Assembly: GCA_005772945.1 (NCBI GenBank)
Contig: SXIE01000047.1
Coordinates: 1 to 29,215, forward strand
Direction: 5' to 3'
Length of the DNA stretch: 29,215 bases
DNA from: Pseudomonadota bacterium
GTDB lineage: Bacteria > Myxococcota > UBA9042 > PHBI01
Part shown: piece by piece, positions 22,292-29,215 of the stretch
How the letters are laid out: each line of letters opens with the position of its first letter
Position numbering within the stretch: position 1 is the stretch's first letter
Notes under the pieces: model-generated
Told to the model about the DNA's origin: nothing
Databases searched by the model: none
The model's input: the letters and a program-made list of their open reading frames with translations, nothing else
Program-made: the position numbers and the translations under genes

Positions 22292-23176
22292 ATGCCTCGA
22301 AGCGCGCTCGCATCCATCGCGTTCGTTTTGGCGCTCGCCACGCCGAGCGGGACCGGACGCGCGTGGAATGCGCTTCGAACGACCCACGGCGTCACCCTCG
22401 CGTGGCCCCGCGGTGCGGCGCTCGACGTGCGCGTGCAATCGCCGCCGCCCGAGGGATTGGATCCGACGGCGACCCTCGCGACGATCCGGGCCGCGTTCGA
22501 AGCGTGGACCACGCTCGCTGAGTGCGATCCGCCGACGCTCGCCTCGCTCACTTACGACACCGAGGCCGCGATCGTCCCCGACGACGGCATCGTGACGATC
22601 ATCTGGATCACCAGCCAGGCCGAGTGGCAGGCCCAGTACGGGAGCACGGAGCTGGCGCGCACGCGCGTCGCGTTCGACGACGATACCGGCGCGATCACCG
22701 ACGCCACCATCGCCGTCAATGCCTCGGATCCAGCCCTCGCCGCCGGCGAGGCGTGTGTGCGTGAGCGCTTCGATCTCGGCGCCGCCCTGACCCACGAGGT
22801 CGGCCACACGCTCGGTCTCGATCACAGCGACGTGCCCGCGGCGACGATGCACTGGCTGGTCCTCCCCGGGGCTTGCGCAAAGCGCAAGCTCGACCCGGAC
22901 GATGTCGCCGGTTTTTGCGCGCTCTACACGCGCCCCGATCGACCCGTCGTACCCCCCGAAGCCGGCCCGGAGCCTGCGCCCGAAGGGGCCGCGGAGGTCG
23001 ACGCCGAGCGCCAGGCGGAGGCCACCCCGCATCGCGCGGACACGGGCTGTGTGGCGGGCGGGGGCGCCTTGGAGTCTCTCGCCGCGGCGGCCACCGCGCT
23101 CGTCGTGTTGCTATCCCTGCTCAGTCGTCGTCGTGCGTCGTGTCGACGGCCATCCACACGGGGATGTGGTCGCTGA
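22292..23176 (+). CDS. matrixin-like zinc metalloprotease with MYXO-CTERM-like tail
   Basis: This encodes 294 residues. ATG 22292 begins a signal peptide (LASIAFVLALATPSGTGRA). The zinc site is HEVGHTLGLDH (about residue 165), the extended HExxHxxGxxH motif of matrixins (MMP-like metzincins), followed after about 13 residues by ATMHW; the metzincin Met-turn is plausibly this Met. A Pro/Glu/Ala-rich linker precedes a C-terminal DTGC, a hydrophobic helix (LAAAATALVVLLSLL) and SRRR. This is the MYXO-CTERM layout, predicting cleavage and cell-surface attachment. Its role is presumably extracellular proteolysis, with the substrate unknown. The 3' end overlaps the convergent nuclease-like gene by 56 bp. 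The ribosome-binding site is weak (GTCGG close to the ATG). Confidence 0.85.
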   Translation: MPRSALASIAFVLALATPSGTGRAWNALRTTHGVTLAWPRGAALDVRVQSPPPEGLDPTATLATIRAAFEAWTTLAECDPPTLASLTYDTEAAIVPDDGIVTIIWITSQAEWQAQYGSTELARTRVAFDDDTGAITDATIAVNASDPALAAGEACVRERFDLGAALTHEVGHTLGLDHSDVPAATMHWLVLPGACAKRKLDPDDVAGFCALYTRPDRPVVPPEAGPEPAPEGAAEVDAERQAEATPHRADTGCVAGGGALESLAAAATALVVLLSLLSRRRASCRRPSTRGCGR

Positions 23177-26100
23177 CCGTCTCGCGCAGGAGCGTGTGGT
23201 TGCCGTTGAGGTAGTTGTACGCGCCGGCGTAGAGCAGCTCGCTCGTGTGGTCGGCCGAGTAGAAGATGTTGTCGAAGCTGCTCGCGAGGCCGTCGGCGCC
23301 GATGCTGGTCTTCTGCTCGGGATCGGTGATCGAGGTGACGCCGTCGAAGCCGACGAGCGTGAACGCCGCGTCGTTGCCGGCGAGGTTGAAGTCGCCGCCG
23401 ATCAAGAGGTCGTCTTCGGCGCCGTTCACGCGCTGGAAATACTGATAGACCTCGATGAGATGCTCGGCCTCGGCGCGGCGGATGGCCATCGTGTCGCCGT
23501 AGCGCTCGTGGAAGACGACGAGCGAGAAGTCGAAGGCGCCCATCTCGAAGCTCGCGCCGTACGGCTCGCGCTTGATGACGTCGTTGGGGTCGTCGAAGAA
23601 CCCGAGCGACGCGGTCATCGTCACGAGGTTCGTGCGCCACACGAAGCCGTAGAACTCGGTCGACGAGTCGTGGCCGACGGCGCGGTCGCTGACGTGGTAG
23701 CTCCAGCTCTCGTGCGTGAGCGCGGTGAGGGCGAGAACCAGGCTCTGGAGGCCGGCCTCGGCGTCGACCTCGACGAGACCCACCAGGTCGAAGTGGCTCG
23801 CGACGCACGCGAGCGCGTTCATGTCCTTCTTGTTGTCCCAGCCGAGATGAAGCGCGTTCAGCGTGGCAACCGTGCTCAAACCGAGGAGCCCCGGGTCGGT
23901 CGCGATGCTGCTCGGGCACGCATACGGCATGGTCGGGAGCGGCGTGCTCTCGGTGCCGACGGTGACGGCGAAGACGACCACATTGTCACTCTCGTAGGTC
24001 TCGTCGATCTCGGCGTTCGCATCGACGACGGCCAAAATGAACTGCGGCCCAATCGCGGCGCCCACCGGGATCCGCAGGCTCACCGCGAGCGGCAGCGTCT
24101 GGCGCGGTCCGAGCGCCTCGATGGTCCGGTAGTCGAGGAAGGCGTCGGCCGAGTCGCGGCGGCGGTCGCTCGAGAGGTAGAACTTGAGGCGGCTCTCGCT
24201 CGCCGTCACCGATCCGAAGTTGGCGAACGTGCCGCTCATCAGGATGCGGGCGTTCGGCGCGACCGTGGCCTTGTCCGCCGTGAGGCCGTCGATGCGCAGA
24301 TCGGGCAGCGCGGCGCCCGGCTGGTCGACGGCCACGTTGAACTCGACGGCCGCCACGTTGTTGCTCTCGACGCGCTCGACCACGTCCCCGGCCGCGTCCG
24401 CGACGATCAGGATGAACCAGGTCCCCGCCGAGGTGCCGGTCGGGATGGTCGGCGTGACGTCCTCGAAGCTGCTCGCGTTCGTCGCGAGGGTCTCGACCGT
24501 GTCGAGCCCGAGGTACTTGTCGCCCGCGTCGAAGACGTCGTCGTGCGACAGGTAGTACTTCGCGCGGCTCCCATTCGTCGCGGTGACGGGGCCGACGTTG
24601 CCGATCTCGCAGCGCACCGTGGCGCGCGCGCCGACCTGCACCGACGGGGTGTCGATGGTCGCCATCGCGACGACCAGGTCGGGAAGGTCCTGATCGGGGG
24701 TGTCGATCGGGTCATCCGAGGGAGCGTCGCCGACCGTCAGCGCGACCGCGACGACGTTGTTGCTCTCGAGCTGCTCGGCGACCTCTTCGGTGTGGTCGGC
24801 GACGAAGAGGATGTAATAGGTGCCGAAGACGAGGTCGGCGGGAACCGGGATCGACGCGCTCTGCGCGCTCGGGACGCCGACCGCGAGCTCGGGGATGTTG
24901 TCGAAGTTGATGTAGCGATCGCCCAAATCGAAGGTCGCGTCGGTCGACAGGAAGTACTTCACGCGGCTGGCTGCCGCGGGAACGGCGCCGATGTTCTGCA
25001 CGATCGTCGAGGCGACGACCGCGCCCCCGGGCGCCACGAAGCTCGGCACGAGCGCGTTGGCGGTCGGGACGAGGTCGGCCTTCGCAGCGTTCGGGTCGTC
25101 GGTCACGATGTCGAGCGCGAGCGGCAGGACGTTGTTCGTCTCGCTCAGCTCGGCGACCGTGCCGTCGGCATCGGCGACGAAGAGGACGTACCAGTGGCCC
25201 GCGTCGGTGGCGGCGGAGATCCGGAGCGCGGCGTCCTCCGAGCTCGCGGCGAACTCGCTCAGCGCGTCGACCTTGTCGTAGCTGAGCTGCTTGTCCGCCG
25301 CATCCCAGGCGGTGTCGCGCGAGAGGAAGTACTTGAGCTGCGTGACGTCGGCCCGCACCTCGCCGAGGTTCTGGACGACGGCCGTCACCGGCACCGCCTC
25401 GCCCGGACGGGCCGAGGCCGCGCCGATCGTCGCCGCGGTGACGACCAGATCCGGCGCCACGCGGCCGACGGCCACGCGCACGCTCGCCACGTTGTTGGTC
25501 TCGTTGGCCTCGGCGACCTTGCCGGTCCGGTCGGCCACGAACAGGATCGAGTACATCCCATCGCGGGTTGTGGCCGGGACGCGCACGTTGGCGGACTCGA
25601 CGCTGACCGCGCCGTTGGCGAGGGCGTCGACCGTGTCGTAGTTGAGATAGACGTCGCTCGCGTCGAAGGCCGCATCCTTCGAGAGGTAGTAGCCGAGCTG
25701 GCTCGCGCCGGCCGCCTCGCCCGCGTTGCGAACGCCGACCTGCGCCACCGCGACGGCGCCGGGGTCGACCTGGGCCGCGCTGAGGGCCGCGTCCACGAGC
25801 ACCAGGTCCGCGCCGCCGACCGGCACGAGGACGGGCGTCGCGGTGCCGACGAGGAACGGGATCGCGACGACGTTGTTGCCCTCGTCGAGCTCGGCGACGA
25901 CCGCGCCGTGGTCGGCGACGAGGAGAATGAACGCCCAGCCTTCGGGGGCCGTGGCGGGGATCTTGACGTTCGCGCTCTCGGCGATCGCCGCGCCGCCCGC
26001 CAGCACCGGGACGTTGTCGTAGTTGAGGTAGGTGTCGGCCGCGCCGTAGCTCGCGTCGGTCGAGAAATAGTACTTGAGACGGCTCGCGTCGGCCGAGGTG

Positions 26101-26282
26101 TCACCCGCGTTCTTCACGCTGCAGCCGACGGCCACGCTGCTACCCGCCGGGCTGATGCCGGTCGAGACCGTGACGTCGCCGATGGTGAGGTCGGTGCCGC
26201 TGGCTGCGTGGGCGCTGCTCGCGAAGAGTGCGATGGCGGCGCCGGTCAGAAGCGAAGCGAGGCGGTGGAAAAGGCGATTCAT
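23121..26282 (-). CDS. secreted six-CARDB protein with DNase I-like (EEP) domain
   Basis: This encodes 1053 residues. A signal peptide (LASLLTGAAIALFASSAHA) is followed by six CARDB-like repeats of about 120 residues (about 28-780), each with the pattern LKYYLSxDxxFDAxDxYLxYD ... ILFVAD ... ESNNVV. The C-terminus, about 800-1045, has the endonuclease/exonuclease/phosphatase fold motifs: LNALHLGWDN, a metal-ligand Glu in VGLVEVD, catalytic GGDFNLAGND (about 962), SFDNIFYS, and SDHIPVWM (about 1037). Family members are DNases, phosphodiesterases or sphingomyelinases. The secreted state suggests digestion of extracellular DNA or lipid, but the substrate is not fixed by the motifs. It lies 170 bp downstream of the PLD-type gene on the same strand and may share its transcript. 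CARDB repeats probably act as an extended arm or adhesive part. Confidence 0.88.
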   Translation of the reverse strand: MNRLFHRLASLLTGAAIALFASSAHAASGTDLTIGDVTVSTGISPAGSSVAVGCSVKNAGDTSADASRLKYYFSTDASYGAADTYLNYDNVPVLAGGAAIAESANVKIPATAPEGWAFILLVADHGAVVAELDEGNNVVAIPFLVGTATPVLVPVGGADLVLVDAALSAAQVDPGAVAVAQVGVRNAGEAAGASQLGYYLSKDAAFDASDVYLNYDTVDALANGAVSVESANVRVPATTRDGMYSILFVADRTGKVAEANETNNVASVRVAVGRVAPDLVVTAATIGAASARPGEAVPVTAVVQNLGEVRADVTQLKYFLSRDTAWDAADKQLSYDKVDALSEFAASSEDAALRISAATDAGHWYVLFVADADGTVAELSETNNVLPLALDIVTDDPNAAKADLVPTANALVPSFVAPGGAVVASTIVQNIGAVPAAASRVKYFLSTDATFDLGDRYINFDNIPELAVGVPSAQSASIPVPADLVFGTYYILFVADHTEEVAEQLESNNVVAVALTVGDAPSDDPIDTPDQDLPDLVVAMATIDTPSVQVGARATVRCEIGNVGPVTATNGSRAKYYLSHDDVFDAGDKYLGLDTVETLATNASSFEDVTPTIPTGTSAGTWFILIVADAAGDVVERVESNNVAAVEFNVAVDQPGAALPDLRIDGLTADKATVAPNARILMSGTFANFGSVTASESRLKFYLSSDRRRDSADAFLDYRTIEALGPRQTLPLAVSLRIPVGAAIGPQFILAVVDANAEIDETYESDNVVVFAVTVGTESTPLPTMPYACPSSIATDPGLLGLSTVATLNALHLGWDNKKDMNALACVASHFDLVGLVEVDAEAGLQSLVLALTALTHESWSYHVSDRAVGHDSSTEFYGFVWRTNLVTMTASLGFFDDPNDVIKREPYGASFEMGAFDFSLVVFHERYGDTMAIRRAEAEHLIEVYQYFQRVNGAEDDLLIGGDFNLAGNDAAFTLVGFDGVTSITDPEQKTSIGADGLASSFDNIFYSADHTSELLYAGAYNYLNGNHTLLRETVSDHIPVWMAVDTTHDDD

Positions 26283-26355
26283 GGTGTTGGACCTGGGGAC
26301 GCGGTGGGCATCCCGTCAGCGTGTGGATGGGGTCTGGAGAGACCAGCGATCAGCC

Positions 26356-26386
26356 GTGGCCGCGATCTGTGCAAAGCGGCGGCCAC
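26356..26386. other. stem-loop between the two nuclease-like genes
   Basis: GTGGCCGC (26356-26363) pairs perfectly with GCGGCCAC (26379-26386) around a 15-base loop, in the 170-bp gap (26283-26452) between the PLD-type and EEP-type genes. It has no T-run, so it could be an mRNA processing or stability element, a weak terminator, or chance in GC-rich DNA. A TTGACC on the minus strand at about 26401-26396 could mark a separate promoter for the downstream gene, but its -10 is poor. Confidence 0.3.
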
Positions 26387-26452
26387 TCGTTCGCGGTCAA
26401 GCGCGATGCGCGTTTCGCGAAGAATGGCCGCCGATGCGTGCTCAGCGGGGGC

Positions 26453-28519
26453 TCAGCGGAAGCAGACCTGATACTTGGCCGGCTCGTTCTGGTACCAGGT
26501 GCTGTCGATGTCCGCGCACTCGGCCTTCATCGCGCGCTTGAGGGTCGTGATCTGGGCGGTCGTCAGCGACATCGCGTCGAACGTGATGCGGAAGGGCTGG
26601 GTGCCGTTCTGGACCTCGTCGAGCTTGGCCTGGTAGGCGCCGGTCGACTCGCCCATGTGGAAGATGGTCGCGAAGTTCTTCTCGAAGGCCACGGCCAGCT
26701 CGGGGTAGGCCGCGCCGTCGAGGACGATCATGTTGTCCATCGTGCCGTGCTCGGCGTTGTCCGAGTAGTTGTAGCTGCCCGTCGCGATCCAGCGGCCGTC
26801 GACGATCGTGTACTTGTGGTGCATCTGCTTGGCGTACGAGTAGTCCCAGCGGTAGGCGTACCACTTGTAGCGGAGCTCGATGCCGGCGGTGTCGTCGAGG
26901 TCGTTGCCGTACTTGTAACCGACGTCGTAGCAGGCCTGGATTTTCGAGGTGCTGGTGCCGGCGGCCGTGAGGCATTCGGCCTGGGCCTTCTCCTGCTCGT
27001 TCTGCGCCCAGTCGCTGACGTACTCCTGACCGTCGAGGACGACCTGGATCTCGACCTCGGGGTTGGCGAGCTGCTTGGCCATGAGCGCCTCGGCGATGGG
27101 CCGCGAGCGGATGTGGGCCGAGGCGATGTGGATCGATCGCGTGGCGCTCTGGATGAGGGCGACCAGGCGGTCGGCGACCGTGTTGTTGCCGGCGACGACC
27201 GCGAAGGTCGGCCCCGACTTGGCGGCGACGTAGGTGCGGAAGTTGGCCGAGGTGAAGAACGCCTGGTCGGTCGAGTCGGCCTCGAGCATCGTCTGGCTGA
27301 CCGGCGTCGAGGTGAAGAAGGCGAGCGCCGCGTTCCAGACGAAGTCGCGCGAGTTGTTCCAGAGGAGGTTGAACTCCGCCTGGAAGGCCAGGTTGAGCGC
27401 CGCGTGACCCTCGAAGAACATCGTATTCTCGTCGTAGCGGGTGGCGGCCGAGCTCGACCAGTTGCCGCTGCCGGTGATGAGGACGCCGCTCGGGGCCTCG
27501 CTGGTCCCGGTGCGCGGGCCGTCGATGAGCACGAACTTGTGGTGCATGATCTTGTTGACGTAGCGGACGTCGACCCCGAGGTCCTCGAACTTGGCCGAGG
27601 TGGTCGCGGCCATCGCCGTGCCCGCGCCCTTGTCGCTGTTGGCGCCGTCGTAGATCATGCGGGCGCTGACGCCGCGCTTGACGGCGCGCCCGACGGCCTC
27701 GCGGACGGTCGCGTCGCTGAGGCTGTACATCGCGATGTCGAGCGAGGTCTTGGCGTCGTCGATGTGCTCGACGACGCGCGCCAGGTGGCTCTCGGTGGAG
27801 AGTTGCGGGCTGAAGATGACCTCGATGCCCCGGCTCGAGACGTCGCCTTCGCTCGGGTCGCCGCCATCGACGACCACGATGCACTGGGGCTCGACGGCCT
27901 TCTGGAATGCGGCCAGCGCGACGTCGCCGACCTGCGGGACGGCGTCCAGATCCTTGAGGCTCGCGAAGACCCGACCGGCCGTGCGGGCGTTGACGACCTC
28001 GGTCGCAGCGCGCCGGGCGACGCCGGCCGCGACCATCTGCTCGACGGTGGTGGCGGGGCTATTGACCCAGGCGAGGAGCTTCGCGAGCACGCACTCGGCC
28101 GAGATGGTGGTGGTCGGCCCCGTCGGAACGGCCGGGTCGGACGGGACGACCACGGTGCACTGGGCGTCGACCGCGAGGCGCAGCTGCTCGAAGGTCGCCG
28201 GGCCGACGTAGTACACGGCGTCGACTTCGAGCATGGTCGCGAACGCCGCGGTGGTGCGGGCGTTGATGAGGTTGGTGGCCGCGGTGCTGTTGACGCCGAC
28301 CGCGCGCAGGCTCGCGGTGGTCGTGCTCGGATCGTTGAGCAGCGAGAGGATGTGCGTTTCGTGGCACGCCGTCAGTTGGACCCCATCGGCTTTGCCGTTG
28401 AGGGCGACGTCGTCCTGGCCATCGGTTTTTGCTGCGTCCTGATCGAGGGCACCCTGGTCGCACGCGGCGGCCATGAGCGGCAGGAACCCGAAGATCGCGA
28501 CAGTCATCTGCTTGCGCAT
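26453..28519 (-). CDS. lipoprotein phospholipase D-family nuclease with helix-hairpin-helix units
   Basis: This encodes 688 residues from ATG 28519, chosen because GAGGA lies six bases upstream and the signal (MTVAIFGFLPLMAAAC) then starts properly; the open frame extends to 28549. It is lipid-anchored by the LMAAAC lipobox. Two helix-hairpin-helix-like units follow (LNDPSTTTASLRAVGVNSTA ... YVGPATFEQL, about 45-105; VNSPATTVEQMVAAGV ... QVGDVALAAFQ, about 135-205), as in ComEA-type DNA-binding modules. The catalytic half has two HKD motifs, HHKFVLID (about 326) with GSGNWS and HHKYTIVD (about 566) with GSYNYSDN, so both PLD half-sites are complete. HhH plus PLD points to a phosphodiesterase acting on DNA at the cell surface; a phospholipase is less likely. 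It heads the unit followed by the EEP-type protein. Confidence 0.88.
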   Translation of the reverse strand: MRKQMTVAIFGFLPLMAAACDQGALDQDAAKTDGQDDVALNGKADGVQLTACHETHILSLLNDPSTTTASLRAVGVNSTAATNLINARTTAAFATMLEVDAVYYVGPATFEQLRLAVDAQCTVVVPSDPAVPTGPTTTISAECVLAKLLAWVNSPATTVEQMVAAGVARRAATEVVNARTAGRVFASLKDLDAVPQVGDVALAAFQKAVEPQCIVVVDGGDPSEGDVSSRGIEVIFSPQLSTESHLARVVEHIDDAKTSLDIAMYSLSDATVREAVGRAVKRGVSARMIYDGANSDKGAGTAMAATTSAKFEDLGVDVRYVNKIMHHKFVLIDGPRTGTSEAPSGVLITGSGNWSSSAATRYDENTMFFEGHAALNLAFQAEFNLLWNNSRDFVWNAALAFFTSTPVSQTMLEADSTDQAFFTSANFRTYVAAKSGPTFAVVAGNNTVADRLVALIQSATRSIHIASAHIRSRPIAEALMAKQLANPEVEIQVVLDGQEYVSDWAQNEQEKAQAECLTAAGTSTSKIQACYDVGYKYGNDLDDTAGIELRYKWYAYRWDYSYAKQMHHKYTIVDGRWIATGSYNYSDNAEHGTMDNMIVLDGAAYPELAVAFEKNFATIFHMGESTGAYQAKLDEVQNGTQPFRITFDAMSLTTAQITTLKRAMKAECADIDSTWYQNEPAKYQVCFR

Positions 28520-28695
28520 GGTGCGTCCTCGGTTGAAGAGGCCAGACACTTGAGCAGAGATCGTGCCGTACGCTTAACGCATTGATTTTGTTGGCCTTCG
28601 GATCGGGGGTGGGAACGACTGACCCCAGATGGCGAGGGCGTGGCGGACGTTGGAACGCCGATCGAGGACGAAAGGCCCCACCGGGATCGGGAGGC
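28520..28695. promoter_or_regulatory. leader and intergenic region upstream of the PLD-type gene
   Basis: This 176-bp stretch lies between the CPBP protease stop and the PLD-type start on the same strand. It contains the ribosome-binding site (GAGGA, minus strand, ending about 28526) and an AT-richer patch at about 28572-28592 (ATGCGTTAAGCG just upstream of the leader), which is the likeliest promoter location. No convincing -35/-10 pair was found and no terminator with a T-run is visible. Confidence 0.3.
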
Positions 28696-29215
28696 TCAGC
28701 CGACCATGCGCGCCACGATCGCGAGCAGAATGTTGGACGCCGCGTGAACCAGGATCGGGGCGCCGAGCTTGCCGGACTTGGCGCAGAGCCAGCCGAAGAG
28801 CAGAGCCGGAAAGAAGACGAGGAGGCGGTGCGGGCCCGGGATGAGGATCGGATGGAGGAGCGCGAAGGCGAGCGAGGAGAGGACGAGGCCCCAACCGATC
28901 GGCACGCCGAAGAGGCGGCGCGGGCGGCCGAAGATCTGATCGAGGCGGGGGAGGAGATAGCCGCGAAAGAAGTGCTCTTCGGGCAGGGCGACCAGGCCGA
29001 GGTGGATGACGATCGCGGCGAGGAGCCACCAGATATCGCGCGCGCCGTCGACGCGGCCGTCGTCGCTCGGGGTGGCGCCCGTCGCACCGAGGCGGATGGC
29101 GCCCTCGGCGAGCAGGCGCGGCCCCTCGAAGAGCTGGAGCGCGAAGTCGTTCTCGCCTCCGAGTTGGATCCAGAGGCCGGTGCCACGCGGGAGGGCGAAG
29201 GCGCCGTCGGGGCCG
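28696..29215 (-). CDS. CPBP-family intramembrane glutamic protease (5' end beyond the right edge)
   Basis: The frame is open from the stop at 28696 to the right edge, giving the last 173 residues. After an exposed segment (GLWIQLGGENDFALQLFEGP) comes a membrane helix (WWLLAAIVIHLGLVALPEE), then the catalytic EExxxR motif in ALPEEHFFRGYLLPRL (about 28938-28990), a helix with the conserved SSLAFALLHP His, and a last helix with the conserved PILVHAASNILLA (His and Asn). These are the four motifs of CPBP/CAAX-type glutamic proteases. In Myxococcota some members are proposed sorting enzymes (myxosortases) for MYXO-CTERM proteins. This one may be such an enzyme, since two MYXO-CTERM-like tails occur in the window, but family placement was not tested. 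The N-terminus is missing. Confidence 0.85.
   Translation of the reverse strand, partial: GPDGAFALPRGTGLWIQLGGENDFALQLFEGPRLLAEGAIRLGATGATPSDDGRVDGARDIWWLLAAIVIHLGLVALPEEHFFRGYLLPRLDQIFGRPRRLFGVPIGWGLVLSSLAFALLHPILIPGPHRLLVFFPALLFGWLCAKSGKLGAPILVHAASNILLAIVARMVG

Noticed and set aside
22902..26471. 1189-codon open frame on the plus strand
   Set aside because: It is antisense to the CARDB-EEP gene and rich in Arg, Val, Asp and Glu without any domain motif. The opposite strand has a signal peptide, CARDB repeats and catalytic motifs.
26228..28585. 785-codon open frame on the plus strand
   Set aside because: It is antisense to the PLD-type gene and low in recognisable structure. The opposite strand has a lipobox and two HKD motifs.

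Overview
The window reads as a chromosomal segment of a high-GC (about 70% by eye) bacterium of the Myxococcota or a close former deltaproteobacterial relative. The evidence is the combination of eukaryotic-like Ser/Thr kinases, long Cys-rich lipoproteins with acidic/Thr-rich linkers, glycine-rich envelope proteins, CARDB-repeat proteins, a matrixin-type protease with a MYXO-CTERM-like tail, and a CPBP intramembrane protease. No tRNA, rRNA, CRISPR array, insertion sequence or phage gene was recognised. Most of the window is devoted to the cell surface.

Layout. (1) 1-467: the first codons of a gene leaving the left edge, then a decayed fragment with a MYXO-CTERM-like tail between two 35-bp direct repeats. 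(2) 468-5960 (-): a 1830-residue lipoprotein alternating eight FN3-like and eight cytochrome c-like units; three units are near-identical 642-bp repeats. (3) 6273-9126 (+): divergent from it, a Cys-rich/CARDB lipoprotein with a 30-bp tandem repeat and a small lipoprotein. (4) 11597-9206 (-): a two-gene unit of a family 2 glycosyltransferase and an arylsulfotransferase-like lipoprotein. (5) 11732-14524 (+): homoserine kinase (thrB), an FAD monooxygenase, and two YeeE/YedE-type sulfur-transporter halves. The monooxygenase end and both transporter halves carry frameshifts or a deletion junction. (6) 14558-17740: two divergent paralogous glycine-rich lipoproteins whose promoter region is duplicated as a mirror image. 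(7) 17877-22105: a membrane-anchored Ser/Thr kinase, convergent with a second Ser/Thr kinase that is translationally coupled to a PEGA-like membrane protein. (8) 22292-23176: the matrixin-like protease. (9) 28519-23121 (-): two secreted proteins with nuclease-type folds (PLD with helix-hairpin-helix units; DNase I-like with six CARDB repeats). (10) 28696 to the right edge (-): the CPBP protease.

How they may work together. The lipoproteins share an N-terminal plan: lipid anchor, low-complexity Asp/Glu/Thr stalk, often a small four-Cys module, then a functional domain. This suggests a set of surface-displayed proteins. The likeliest systems-level leads are the two neighbouring exported nuclease-like proteins, the octaheme FN3 protein as a possible surface electron carrier, and the co-occurrence of MYXO-CTERM substrates with a candidate CPBP sorting protease. 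A recurring promoter pattern (TTGACR, 17 bp, CACGCT) precedes several genes. All functional statements are from reading the sequence; no database search was run.
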